Shown here one piece after another: positions 9,508-18,834 of a stretch of 51,903 bases of DNA. The notes below the pieces were generated by a model, which ran no database searches, was not told the DNA's origin, and saw only the letters and a list, made by a program, of their open reading frames with translations. This DNA is from Anaerolineales bacterium (lineage in GTDB: Bacteria; Chloroflexota; Anaerolineae; Anaerolineales; DRMV01), in contig JALUDX010000059.1 in the NCBI GenBank assembly GCA_027053355.1, positions 1 through 51,903 on the forward strand, read 5' to 3'. Both the position numbers and the translations under genes were made by a program. Numbering within the stretch: position 1 is the first letter of the stretch; each line of letters opens with the position of its first letter.

Positions 9508-9538
9508 AAAAAAAGCCCCGCGCTGAGCGGCGCGGGGC
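9508..9538 (-). terminator. Rho-independent terminator for the acyl-CoA ligase
   Basis: Plus strand aaaaaaa-GCCCCGCGC-tgagcg-GCGCGGGGC: 9-bp perfect stem followed by T7 on the minus strand. Confidence 0.85.
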
Positions 9539-9563
9539 AGAGGACAGTGGGCTGTGGGTGACG

Positions 9564-11279
9564 CTACGAGCCCTCGGTGGTGTTTTGGGTGGCCTCCAGG
9601 TGCTGGCGCACCAACTCGCGGCGCAGGATCTTCCCCACCGTGGTTTTGGGCAGTTCGGTGCGGAACTCCACATGGGTGGGCACTTTGAACTTGGCCAGGC
9701 GCTCGCGGCACCAGGCTTTGATTTCCTCTTCGGTGAGGGTTTCGCCGGGCTTGGGCACCACCCAGGCTTTGACCGTTTCGCCCCGGTAAGGGTCGGGGAT
9801 GCCGGCGACGGCCACTTCCAGCACTTTGGGGTGCGCGCTGATTACCTCTTCCACTTCGCGCGGCCAAACCTGGTAGCCGCCGGGCTTGATCAGTTCTTTT
9901 TTGCGATCTACGATGTGAAAATAGCCGTCTTCGTCCATGTAGGCGATGTCGCCGGTGTAGAGCCAAATCAGGCCGTCGTCGCGGCGGCGCAGCACGTTGG
10001 CCGTTTCGGTGGGCATGTTGTGGTAGCCTTTCATCACCTGGGGGCCGTGGATGATGAGTTCGCCTACTTCACCGGGAGGCAATTCGGTCACCCCATCGTC
10101 CAGGCTGACGATTTTGGCGTCCACATCGGGCATCGGCAGGCCGATGGAGCCGGTGCGGTTTTCGCCGAGCACCGGGTTGCAGTGGGTGGCGGTGGGGGCT
10201 TCTGAAAGGCCGTAGCCCTCGAACACCTTGCCGCCGGTGAGCGCCTCGAATTTCTCTTTGGTCTCCCGCATCAGGGGCGCGGAGCCCGAAATGCACACCT
10301 TGATGCTGCTGAGGTCGTATTTCCCGGCCAGTACGTCGGGGTAGTTGTTGATCGCGTTGTACAGGGTGGGCACCCCGGGGAAGATGGTAGCATGGTATTT
10401 CTGGATGTTGTGGAGCAGGTCTTTCAGGTTGCGCGGGTCGGGCACCAGCACCAACGTGCCGCCCGAGGCAATGCCAAAGAGCATCCCCGAGACCATGCCG
10501 TATACGTGGAACAGCGGGATGGCCAAAAGCACCACCTCGTTGCCCGCTTCCAAATTGGGTACCCAGTTTTTGATTTGCAGCGTGTTGGCCACCAGGTTGC
10601 GGTGCAGTGCGACCGCGCCCTTCGAAAGCCCCGTGGTGCCGCCGGTGTATTGCAGCAAAGCCACGTCCTCGGGGCCGACGCTCACCGCGGGCCGGTCTTC
10701 TGGCGTGTGGCGGGCGATGAGGTCCTGCATCCACACGTCGCCATCGCGCAGGGTGACTCGAAAGCCGCCTTTCTTCTCTTTGGTCAGCGTAAAGAGAAAG
10801 CGCAGCAGCGGTGGTAGGGCTTCTTTGATGTTGGTCACCACCAGGCGCTTTAGGCCGGTTTGGGGTTGCACGGCTTTGATGCGTTCGTAGTAGTTGCTCA
10901 TCACCACCATGTGCGAAATGCCCGCATCGTTGAGTTGGTGTTCTATCTCGCGCGGGCTGTAGAGGGGGTTGGTGGCGACCACCACCCCGCCGATTTTCAA
11001 AATCGCAAAATAGGCGATGACGAATTGCGGCGTGTTGGGCATAAACAGCCCGACCCGGTCGCCCTTCTGAATACCCAGTTCGGCCAGCCCCGCAGCCAGG
11101 CGGTCGACCATCTGGTCGAGTTGCTGATAAGTCAGGCTCGCCCCCTTGAACACTGTGGCCGGTTTGTCGGGATATTTGCGCGCCGCCTCTTCTAAAAAGT
11201 AGAAAAGCGGCACCGGCGGGTATTCAATGTGAAAAGGTACCCCCGTGTCGTAATGTTTGAACCAGGGACGGTTTTCCAT
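9564..11279 (-). CDS. Long-chain fatty acid--CoA ligase (AMP-binding)
   Basis: MENRPWFKHYDTGVPFHIEYPPVPLFYFLEEAARKYPDKPATVFKG...LLQYTGGTTGLSKGAVALHRNL...EGYGLSEAPTATHCNP...YTGDIAYMDEDGYFHIVDRKKELIKPGGYQVWPREVE. Confidence 0.93.
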   Translation of the reverse strand: MENRPWFKHYDTGVPFHIEYPPVPLFYFLEEAARKYPDKPATVFKGASLTYQQLDQMVDRLAAGLAELGIQKGDRVGLFMPNTPQFVIAYFAILKIGGVVVATNPLYSPREIEHQLNDAGISHMVVMSNYYERIKAVQPQTGLKRLVVTNIKEALPPLLRFLFTLTKEKKGGFRVTLRDGDVWMQDLIARHTPEDRPAVSVGPEDVALLQYTGGTTGLSKGAVALHRNLVANTLQIKNWVPNLEAGNEVVLLAIPLFHVYGMVSGMLFGIASGGTLVLVPDPRNLKDLLHNIQKYHATIFPGVPTLYNAINNYPDVLAGKYDLSSIKVCISGSAPLMRETKEKFEALTGGKVFEGYGLSEAPTATHCNPVLGENRTGSIGLPMPDVDAKIVSLDDGVTELPPGEVGELIIHGPQVMKGYHNMPTETANVLRRRDDGLIWLYTGDIAYMDEDGYFHIVDRKKELIKPGGYQVWPREVEEVISAHPKVLEVAVAGIPDPYRGETVKAWVVPKPGETLTEEEIKAWCRERLAKFKVPTHVEFRTELPKTTVGKILRRELVRQHLEATQNTTEGS

Positions 11280-11352
11280 AGACTCTCCTCCATTGGGTCT
11301 TTGGGCAGGGGCGTGCCGCGACCCGCCCTTTTCGACACATCCATCCATGGCA

Positions 11353-11381
11353 AGTATAGAACGGGAGGAATAAAAAGTCAA
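11353..11381 (-). promoter_or_regulatory. Sigma70-like promoter for the acyl-CoA ligase
   Basis: Minus strand TTGACT-17 nt-TATACT. Confidence 0.65.
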
Positions 11382-11761
11382 ACCTCCAGCGTTCTCTCAA
11401 CAAGAAAATTTTCTAAAAGCAAATAGCCTCCCTGCAACTCAAAAAGTTATGGGGAGAGCCTGGCGAGCCATTAGGCGTCTTGACGTGTGCGACGCCTGGG
11501 CAAAGAAATGGTGCGCGTTAAAACCTTGGGCTGTGGAAAACGGGAAAAAACTGAAGCGTAGCGGAGGTTTTCCCTTCATAAGTCCTTACAGCAATAGCCC
11601 TGATCTTGGAGGAGAATACCGGCCTCAAATCGCTTCTGATTCCGCCAGACACACTATTTCCTTTCCTTTTCCCCAGTCACATTATCATTTGGCGGATCTC
11701 TCGCTTCGGTCACATTTTCGTTTGACTGGCCTGAGGGACGTGCGGGACAAACAGCAGTAGA

Positions 11762-12901
11762 TCATCTTCCCCCTCTGGGTGTTACCCTTGCAGCCCATGC
11801 CTGGCTTAGCCCTACGAGGAGAGGGCGGTCTTGATTATACCCCGTTGTCTGGGCTTCGACCCGTCGAAATTCGGCTAAAAACTGTGCTGCCAGGAGGGGG
11901 TCTTCCACAATGAGCAGGTTTTCGTCGTTGCGGGTTTCCGCGCTGCGGGTGAAGTTGTACGAGCCAAAAATCACGAAACGGTCATCCACCACCAACACCT
12001 TGTGGTGCATGGCGTAAGGGTTGCCGTCCAGGCGCACATCCAAGCCCGCACGGCGCAGATAGGCGTATTGATTGCCTTGGCTTTGTTCGGCCTGGCGGCG
12101 GTCGAACACCCCTTCCACCACCACGCCCCGTTGCGCCTGCGCGACCAGCAGGCGGGCCAGGTCTCGGTCGGTGAAATTGAACACCATCAACACGATGTGC
12201 TTCTTGGCGCCCCGCACCACCGGCAAGACATGGCGCAAGGGGTGGTCTTCGGGCGCGAAATACACTTCCAGGGGGATGCCGTCCACCGAGAGGCGGGGGA
12301 AGGGGGTGTTTGCCGGGGAATCCGCGCCAAAGCGATGGGCAACGGCCATTTCTTCGAATTCGGCGGTGTAATCTTGCGCCAGTCGGGGCGAGGTGATGGC
12401 GACCAGGTCGTTATCGTTGCGGTACGCGCCGTTGAGGGTGAAATTCATGGAACCCGTCCACACCTGATAACGGTCGATCACCACGAATTTGTCGTGCATC
12501 AGCGCCTTGCGCCCGTCGCCCACCACCGGAATGCCCGCGGCCTGCAATGCACGGAACTCCGACCGATCTAGATGGTCGCTTTCGGCCACGATGCGCACCT
12601 GCACCCCGCGGCGCTGGGCGCGCAACAGCGCGTCGCGAATGCTCCAGAGGTTCAAATCGTATAGCGCGGCATCTACCGACACGCGGGCGCGGTCGATGGC
12701 CTGAGCCACGGCCGCGTCGGGGCCGCCGCGCAGGTTGTGCGCCGCGGTGCGCGGGTGGGTGAAATACACCTGAAAGGGCGAACTTTCCGTAGATGTCGCG
12801 GTCGGGGGTCCGGCAACGGGCGTCGCGGCCGGCCAGGCGCAGCCCGCCAGCAAGGCGAGGAAGAGCAAAACCAAACCAGCGTAGCGAACGTTCAAGGGCA
12901 C
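11762..12901 (-). CDS. Phospholipase D-like lipoprotein with two HKD motifs (GTG start)
   Basis: Lipobox LLAGCAW, then ALMHDKFVVIDRYQVWTGSMNFT and AMHHKVLVVDDRFVIFGSYNFT. Start trimmed from ORF 11762..13699. Confidence 0.87.
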   Translation of the reverse strand: MPLNVRYAGLVLLFLALLAGCAWPAATPVAGPPTATSTESSPFQVYFTHPRTAAHNLRGGPDAAVAQAIDRARVSVDAALYDLNLWSIRDALLRAQRRGVQVRIVAESDHLDRSEFRALQAAGIPVVGDGRKALMHDKFVVIDRYQVWTGSMNFTLNGAYRNDNDLVAITSPRLAQDYTAEFEEMAVAHRFGADSPANTPFPRLSVDGIPLEVYFAPEDHPLRHVLPVVRGAKKHIVLMVFNFTDRDLARLLVAQAQRGVVVEGVFDRRQAEQSQGNQYAYLRRAGLDVRLDGNPYAMHHKVLVVDDRFVIFGSYNFTRSAETRNDENLLIVEDPLLAAQFLAEFRRVEAQTTGYNQDRPLLVGLSQAWAARVTPRGGR

Positions 12902-12954
12902 ACCTGAGGGAAATGGCCTCTGCCGAGCGCCGAGGGGGCAGGGGGGCAGGCGTC

Positions 12955-14223
12955 TTATTTTACCCGCACCCCTCGCCAGCGCCCAAGGCGCAAAAGCGGC
13001 CGCAGCGAAGCTATCTGGGGCTTGGGAGGCGCGCCGCGCGTCGTGGTGGACGTGGTGGGCGCGGCAGTCGCGGACACGGGCTGCCGGCTGCCGACGTCGT
13101 AAAGGACGTTTTTGGCCGCGCCCGGCGTAGGCCAACAGGGGTAGGTCAGGGGCGCCCAACCCCAGCGGGGGCGGCACCACGAAAGGTTCCACGACGTGGC
13201 ATTGCGGTAGCGCATCTGATCCACCACACGGCCGTCGGGGGTAAACAGGCGCACCATGTCGCCCCGGTCGGCCAGGCGCAGGTGGGTCTGGGCGGCAAAG
13301 AACACCACCACGTGCCCCGGCAGCAGGCCGGTTTCGGGAATTTCGAAGGGCGGCGAGCCTCCGGGGCCGTCGTCCAAGAGCCAGTTGTCCAGATTGACCG
13401 CGCCGGGGCCCAGGTTGAGGATTTCGATGAACTCGTCGCCGCTGTTGGCCTCGCCGTCGTGGTTCCAGTCGTAGCGCGGGTGGGGGAGCACTTCGCCAAT
13501 GACCACTCGACCGGGCAAGGGTTTGGGCGTCGGCGAGGGGCCGGAGGTCGGCGTGGGCGTTGGCGTGAGCGTGGGGGTCGGCGAAGGGGTCGGCGTGGGC
13601 GTGGTCAAGTTCACCGAGTTGGCGAACTTCGCGGTGCCCCGCAGCGGGTTGCCCGCGGCATCGTGGCCGTGGGTCACCGCGGCGTTGTTGGTGCCCCACG
13701 CACCAACGCCATCGGGCGCCAAGCCAATCCGTTCCATGGTAGCCCGCTGTGCCGCATCCCCGGCCGGCCAGCCGCCGCCCTCGTGGTTGGCTGTATCCAC
13801 CACTTCACCCTGGGGGCCGTAGAGGGTCAGCGCCTCACCGCCGTTGTTCAGCGCGCCGGTGTAGATTTGGTCGGCCGGAATATCCGACACCGTGCTATCG
13901 TCGGTGCGTTCCAACAAGAAAAAGCCGTGCCCCGCGATGCTCCCCTGCAGGGCGATGTCGGGGCTGCCGTCGGCCGCGGCCAGGCGCCAGCCCGTCAGGT
14001 CTACCGCTTCCGCCTGGGGGTTGTACAGTTCAATCCACTCGTCGTTGGCGCTGGCTGCTGTGCCCGCCCAGGCCACCTCGCTGATGAGCACCCGCCGCGG
14101 CGGCACCGCGGGGGCGCGGGCCAGCACCTGCCAGGGGCGCAAAAGGAACCACCCCAAGAGCAGCACCGCCACGCTGCTCCACCAAACGCCGCGCCTCCAT
14201 TCCCCGACGCGCCAATTTTTCAC
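12955..14223 (-). CDS. Secreted protein with two lamin-tail-like (LTD) domains and a Pro/Thr linker
   Basis: Signal/TM N-terminus; RVLISEVAWAGTAASANDEWIELYNPQAEAVDLTGWRLAAADG and RVVIGEVLPHPRYDWNHDGEANSGDEFIEILNLGPGAVNLDNWLLDDG; linker TPTPTPSPTPTLTPTPTPTSGPSPTPKP. Confidence 0.87.
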   Translation of the reverse strand: MKNWRVGEWRRGVWWSSVAVLLLGWFLLRPWQVLARAPAVPPRRVLISEVAWAGTAASANDEWIELYNPQAEAVDLTGWRLAAADGSPDIALQGSIAGHGFFLLERTDDSTVSDIPADQIYTGALNNGGEALTLYGPQGEVVDTANHEGGGWPAGDAAQRATMERIGLAPDGVGAWGTNNAAVTHGHDAAGNPLRGTAKFANSVNLTTPTPTPSPTPTLTPTPTPTSGPSPTPKPLPGRVVIGEVLPHPRYDWNHDGEANSGDEFIEILNLGPGAVNLDNWLLDDGPGGSPPFEIPETGLLPGHVVVFFAAQTHLRLADRGDMVRLFTPDGRVVDQMRYRNATSWNLSWCRPRWGWAPLTYPCWPTPGAAKNVLYDVGSRQPVSATAAPTTSTTTRGAPPKPQIASLRPLLRLGRWRGVRVK

Positions 14224-14256
14224 CTCGGCACCAGACGAATGGAGTAAAGAAGCCTA

Positions 14257-14583
14257 TCAAAAGGCCGAAGGCTCGTCCCCGTCCGCTTCTACTTCTTCGG
14301 CTGTCCCTTCGGCCTCAGCCTCGCTGCACTGCGTCACCGTAAAACGGATGGCTGTGCGCTCCTTCCCTTCGATTTCCACTTCGGCAAATTCGGGGGTGAA
14401 GACCACCCGATACCCATCGGCAGCCAGGTAACTGCGGGCTAAAATTAGGGCTTTGACCGCCTGGTTGACCGCGCCGGCGCCGATGGCCTGCACCACAGCG
14501 TGTTGATGTTCGCGGAAGACGCCAGCAATGGCGCCTGCCGTGGCCGGGGGACGGGATTTTCCGGAAACTTTGATGACTTCCAT
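14257..14583 (-). CDS. SpoVS-family (stage V sporulation protein S-like) protein
   Basis: MEVIKVSGKSRPPATAGAIAGVFREHQHAVVQAIGAGAVNQAVKALILARSYLAADGYRVVFTPEFAEVEIEGKERTAIRF. Confidence 0.85.
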   Translation of the reverse strand: MEVIKVSGKSRPPATAGAIAGVFREHQHAVVQAIGAGAVNQAVKALILARSYLAADGYRVVFTPEFAEVEIEGKERTAIRFTVTQCSEAEAEGTAEEVEADGDEPSAF

Positions 14584-14661
14584 GGTCGCCTCTCCTTGCG
14601 CCTTGTCGTGTGGTGCGGTCGGCTGCTGCGGGGCTACACCGCGAAGGCTGCCCTCCCTTCT

Positions 14662-14689
14662 ATTGTAGAAGATTTTGGGAGAAAATCAA
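14662..14689 (-). promoter_or_regulatory. Promoter-like element upstream of the SpoVS gene
   Basis: Minus strand TTGATT-16 nt-TACAAT. Confidence 0.45.
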
Positions 14690-15483
14690 GGGGGTTCGTG
14701 ATACACGGCCAGCAGGGTACGGCCATGACCCTGCTGCAGGCAGGCGACCAGGTTTTCAGCCCAGGGGCTGGGCTGCGAGGGCAACAAGGCCAACACGGGC
14801 GCTTGCCAGGAAGGGGGCAAGCCGTCGGCCAGCGCGATCTGCTGGACGTCTTTGCTCGCGGTGGCGTCGTAGCGTAGCCAGGCCGCAGGCACAAAGCCCA
14901 ACGCGGCCTGGTCGTGCCGCAGGACCTGCAACATGGCCGTGGGGGAGGGCGCCCACGCCGCGTCCCCGCGCAGCCGCGCCTCGCCCAACCAGGCGCGCAG
15001 GCGGCGCTGCCCCCCGCTGCCCGGCGCGGGTAGCCACAAAGCCAGCGGCACCTCGCCAGGCCAGGTGGTCGTCTGCCCCAAGACTATGCGCCGCACGGCC
15101 GTGGTGGTCAGACGGTGAGGTCGGCCTGAGGCGGCGACCACAGCCAACCGCTCCTGCCCGATGGGGTAAGCCTGCCACGCGCCGGAGGAGGGCGGCAGCC
15201 CCCACCAGAAAGCCAGATCCACCTGCGAGGGCAAGGCGTCTTGCAAGCCCACAAGGAAAGCCGGGGCAATGCCCTCGGCCTGCGCGCAGGCACGCAGCGC
15301 AGGCCGCAGGGGCAACAAATCTTCCGGCAGGTAGAGCACCACCAACGGCGCTCGCGTGGGCAACGAAGGCAGCGTGGGGGTGGGGGTGCTTGGCCGCGGC
15401 GTGGGCGTTGGGCTCGCACTGCCCACGCAGCCGCTCACCATACCCCAAAAAAACACTGTCGCCAACCACAATCTGACACGCAT
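14686..15483 (-). CDS. Substrate-binding-like lipoprotein (PBP/PstS-like)
   Basis: MRVRLWLATVFFWGMVSGCVGSASPTPTPRPSTPTPTLP lipobox and PT linker; RIVLGQTTTWPGEVPLALWLPAPGSGGQRRLRAWLG resembles the PstS-like PBP fold. Confidence 0.65.
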   Translation of the reverse strand: MRVRLWLATVFFWGMVSGCVGSASPTPTPRPSTPTPTLPSLPTRAPLVVLYLPEDLLPLRPALRACAQAEGIAPAFLVGLQDALPSQVDLAFWWGLPPSSGAWQAYPIGQERLAVVAASGRPHRLTTTAVRRIVLGQTTTWPGEVPLALWLPAPGSGGQRRLRAWLGEARLRGDAAWAPSPTAMLQVLRHDQAALGFVPAAWLRYDATASKDVQQIALADGLPPSWQAPVLALLPSQPSPWAENLVACLQQGHGRTLLAVYHEPP

Positions 15484-15562
15484 ACCGTCACTATAACACA
15501 AATCAGAGCGGTGTTACAATAGCCCTCTCAGCCTTGGCGACATTTTTTGCCAGGAGGTTCCG

Positions 15563-17290
15563 ATGGACAAACCCTCGGCTTTTCGTTTGCTCGACACGCC
15601 CACGGCCGAAGTGGCCGTTTACCTGCCCGATGGCCGCGGCATCGTAGGGCCGCGCGGCGCGGCGGTAGCCGACTTCCTCCAGCCCATCGCCGAGACCCTG
15701 CCTGCCCCCCTGATGGGCGCAGTGGTCAACGGCGACCTGCGGGAACTCACCTTCCCCATCCAACTGGAAGCCCAAGTCCGCCCCGTCACTTTGCGCGATT
15801 CGGATGGCATCCGCATTTACCGCCGTTCGTTGGTGTTTTTACTGGAAGTGGCGTTCTCTGACCTCTTCCCCCAGGGGCGGCTGATCGTGGATCACTCGGT
15901 GGTCTCCGGCGGCTATTTTTGCCGGGCGCGGCCCGCGCTCGACCAAGCGGCGCTGCGCCGCCTGGAAGCCCACATGCGGGAACTGGTGCAGCAAAACCTG
16001 CCCATCGTGCGCGCGGAACTGCCCCTGGACGAGGCCATCGCTTATTTCCAGACGCACGGCCACACCGACAAAGTGCGCCTGCTGCGCCATCGGGCGAAAG
16101 ATTACCTCACCGTGTACCGCTTAGGCGACTATCTGGACTACCACCACGGCTACATGGTGCCGGCCACGGGCTATCTGCGCTGGTTTGCGTTGGCCCCTGC
16201 GGAAGGCGGGTTTATCTTGCGCTTCCCCCAGCGGGAGCACCCGACCACCTTGCCGCCCTTGGGCAAGCCCTCCAAACTGCTGGCCACGTTCCGCCAATAC
16301 GGCGATTGGCTGCGCCGCTTGGGCATCAACAACGTGGGCTCCCTCAACGATGCGGTGGAAAGCGGGCGCATCCGCGAGGTGGTTTTGGTCTCCGAAGCCC
16401 TGCACGAGCAACGCATTGCCGAGATTGCGGCCAAAATTGCCGCCCAGCGAGAAGCCATGCGGGTGGTGCTCATCGCGGGGCCTTCTTCTTCGGGCAAGAC
16501 CACCTTCTCTAAACGCCTGACCGTGCAACTGCTCACCCAGGGGCTTTCCCCCTTCCCCCTGGAATTGGACAACTATTTCGTCGACCGGAAGCACACGCCC
16601 CGCGACGCGCAGGGGAATTACGACTTCGAGCACATCGACGCGCTGGACCGTGACCGCCTGGCTGAAGACGTCCACCGTCTGTTGCGAGGCGAAGCGGTGC
16701 AACTGCCGCGCTACAACTTCAAAACCGGCCACCGCGAGCCCGGCGAGGTGGTGCAACTCGCACCCGGCCAACTCATCATCATGGAAGGCATCCACGGACT
16801 GAACCCGCGGCTGCTGCCTGGCATCCCCCGCGAGCAGACGTTCCGCATCTACGTGTCGGCGCTCACCCAACTCAATTTGGACTGCCACAACCGGGTTTCC
16901 ACCACCGACACCCGGTTGCTGCGGCGCATTGTGCGCGACGCGCGCGATCGGGGGTACAGCGCGCAAGAGACCATCGACCGTTGGGAGGCCGTGCGCCGGG
17001 GCGAAAAGCGGTGGATTTTCCCCTTTCAGGAAGAGGCCGACGTGATGTTCAACTCAGCCTTAGTCTACGAACTGGCCGTCCTCAAAACTTACGCGGTACC
17101 GCTGCTGTTGCAAGTGCCCCACCACACCCCCGCGCACATCGAAGCCAAGCGGCTGCTCTCTTTGCTGGAATGGTTTGTGCCGGTAGAAGCACGGCTGGTG
17201 CCCGACGATTCGTTGTTGCGCGAATTCATCGGCGGCTCCATCCTCAGCGCCTTTTTGCTGTGGCACAATGACCTTTCGTCTGGCCAATAG
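15563..17290 (+). CDS. Nucleoside (uridine) kinase with N-terminal ThrRS-like TGS/SAD module
   Basis: N-term VAVYLPDGRGIVGPRGAAVADFLQPI; kinase GPSSSGKTTFSKRL, LELDNYFVDRKHTPRDAQGNYDFEHIDALDRDRL, IIMEGIHGLNPRL. Confidence 0.88.
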   Translation: MDKPSAFRLLDTPTAEVAVYLPDGRGIVGPRGAAVADFLQPIAETLPAPLMGAVVNGDLRELTFPIQLEAQVRPVTLRDSDGIRIYRRSLVFLLEVAFSDLFPQGRLIVDHSVVSGGYFCRARPALDQAALRRLEAHMRELVQQNLPIVRAELPLDEAIAYFQTHGHTDKVRLLRHRAKDYLTVYRLGDYLDYHHGYMVPATGYLRWFALAPAEGGFILRFPQREHPTTLPPLGKPSKLLATFRQYGDWLRRLGINNVGSLNDAVESGRIREVVLVSEALHEQRIAEIAAKIAAQREAMRVVLIAGPSSSGKTTFSKRLTVQLLTQGLSPFPLELDNYFVDRKHTPRDAQGNYDFEHIDALDRDRLAEDVHRLLRGEAVQLPRYNFKTGHREPGEVVQLAPGQLIIMEGIHGLNPRLLPGIPREQTFRIYVSALTQLNLDCHNRVSTTDTRLLRRIVRDARDRGYSAQETIDRWEAVRRGEKRWIFPFQEEADVMFNSALVYELAVLKTYAVPLLLQVPHHTPAHIEAKRLLSLLEWFVPVEARLVPDDSLLREFIGGSILSAFLLWHNDLSSGQ

Positions 17291-17295
17291 GGCGG

Positions 17296-17487
17296 GTAAC
17301 CGTTCAACCGCGGGGAAGAGAAACCGCAGATTACGCCGGTTTCACAGATGAGCACAGATTGGGCGAAAAACACTAAAAAGCCCTCTCTCTCGCCCTCACT
17401 TCTTGGCGGTCTTGGCGTCATCTTGGCGACCTTGGCGACCTAAAAATCAGTGCTATCCGTGGTCTATTCCCTTGGGTGAATAGTTAC
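17296..17487. repeat. Dispersed composite intergenic repeat, TIR-bounded copy
   Basis: Left GTAACCGTTCAACCGCGGGGAA, right TTCCCTTGGGTGAATAGTTAC; internal CCGCAGATTACGCCGGTTTCACAGATGAGCACAGATT and CTTGGCGGTCTTGGCGTCATCTTGGCGACCTTGGCGACC. Confidence 0.7.
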
Positions 17488-17597
17488 GCATTCTGAACCG
17501 GTTGTGCTCAGGGGCTATAATAAAAACAGGAGCAGATTGCGCGCTTCCTCGACACGGTACGCGTTGTGCATCAGCCGACACTTTCAGGAGGAACACC

Positions 17598-18713
17598 ATG
17601 TCCACCGTTTTGGCTGACTTGCTCGACAGCATGACCGTAGAAGGCCAATTGTACGAGAAAATGGAAGGGGGACGGGTGCGCTGCCTGGCTTGCGGCCACC
17701 GTTGTGTCATCAACCCGGGCCGGCGGGGGGTGTGCAAAGTCCGCTTCAACCGGGAGGGCAAACTGATGGCACCCTGGGGGTATGTGGCCGGTTTGCAGGC
17801 CGACCCCATCGAGAAAAAGCCCTTTTATCACTTCCTGCCCGGCAGCGACGCGCTCACCTTTGGCATGTTGGGGTGCGATATGCACTGCCCCTTTTGCCAA
17901 AACTGGCTCACTTCGCAGGCGTTGCGCGACCCTGCCGCGGAGGCCGCGGGGCACTTCATCCGTAAGATCTCGCCGCAGCAATTGGTTCAGGCCGCGCGCC
18001 AAACCCGCGCCGCGACCATCGCTTCCTCTTACAACGAGCCGCTCATCACCATCGAGTGGGCGGTGGAGATCTTCCGCTTGGCCAAAGCCCAGGGTTTCAA
18101 AACCGTGTTCGTCTCCAACGGCCACGCCACCCCCGAAGCCCTGGCTTACCTGCGCCCCTATTTGGACGGCTATAAAATCGACCTCAAAACCATGGATGCC
18201 AAAGCCTACCGCCGCTTGGGGGGCAATTTGCAACGGGTGTTAGACACCATCGCCATGGCGCACGAGCAGGGGTTTTGGGTGGAAGTGGTCACCCTGGTCA
18301 TCCCCGGTTATAACGATAGCCCCGAAATGCTGCTGGACGCGGCGCGTTACATCGCCTCGGTTTCGCCCGACATCCCCTGGCATGTGACCGCGTTTCACCC
18401 CGATTACCAGATGACCGAACCGCCGCCCACGTCGGTGCGCACGTTGTTGCAGGCGGCAGAAATCGGGCAAGAAGCCGGGCTGCACTTCGTTTACGCGGGG
18501 AACTTACCGGGCTATGTTGCCGATTACGAAAACACCTATTGCCCCCATTGCGGCGCGCTGCTCATCAAACGCCAGGGCTACAGGTTGCAGGAGTATCACC
18601 TCACCGGGGAAGGGACGTGCCCGCGCTGCGGCGCGCAGATCCCCGGGGTGTGGCCGAAAGACCCGCAGCAGGTGCGCTTAGGCGGGTATGGACGCCCGCG
18701 CGTGGTGTGGTGA
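17598..18713 (+). CDS. amrS: AmmeMemoRadiSam system radical SAM enzyme
   Basis: CLACGHRCVINPGRRGVCKVRFNREGKLMAPWGYVAGLQADPIEKKPFYHFLPGSDALTFGMLGCDMHCPFCQNWLTSQ; RBS AGGAGG at 17587. Confidence 0.9.
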   Translation: MSTVLADLLDSMTVEGQLYEKMEGGRVRCLACGHRCVINPGRRGVCKVRFNREGKLMAPWGYVAGLQADPIEKKPFYHFLPGSDALTFGMLGCDMHCPFCQNWLTSQALRDPAAEAAGHFIRKISPQQLVQAARQTRAATIASSYNEPLITIEWAVEIFRLAKAQGFKTVFVSNGHATPEALAYLRPYLDGYKIDLKTMDAKAYRRLGGNLQRVLDTIAMAHEQGFWVEVVTLVIPGYNDSPEMLLDAARYIASVSPDIPWHVTAFHPDYQMTEPPPTSVRTLLQAAEIGQEAGLHFVYAGNLPGYVADYENTYCPHCGALLIKRQGYRLQEYHLTGEGTCPRCGAQIPGVWPKDPQQVRLGGYGRPRVVW

Positions 18714-18782
18714 GCAGCCCGCGCCCTTGGTTGTGCCGGGCTGCTGTGCCCCTACGCCTCCTCAGACCCTGAAAACGCCTCG

Positions 18783-18813
18783 AGGAGGGGCGAGACGACG
18801 CCTCGCCCCTCCT
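18783..18813. terminator. 12-bp perfect stem between convergent genes (REP-like or bidirectional terminator)
   Basis: AGGAGGGGCGAG-acgacgc-CTCGCCCCTCCT between amrS and the aminotransferase. Confidence 0.5.
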
Positions 18814-18834
18814 TTGCGCCTCTTTGCGGGCAGG

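Noticed and set aside
14257-14583. SpoVS homologue as evidence of a sporulation locus
   Set aside because: No other sporulation gene is present in the window and, to my knowledge, SpoVS-like genes occur in non-sporulating bacteria.
17502-17597. ORF extension upstream of amrS (17502..18713)
   Set aside because: A strong AGGAGG RBS sits at 17587 before ATG 17598, and the upstream peptide has no similarity to the family.
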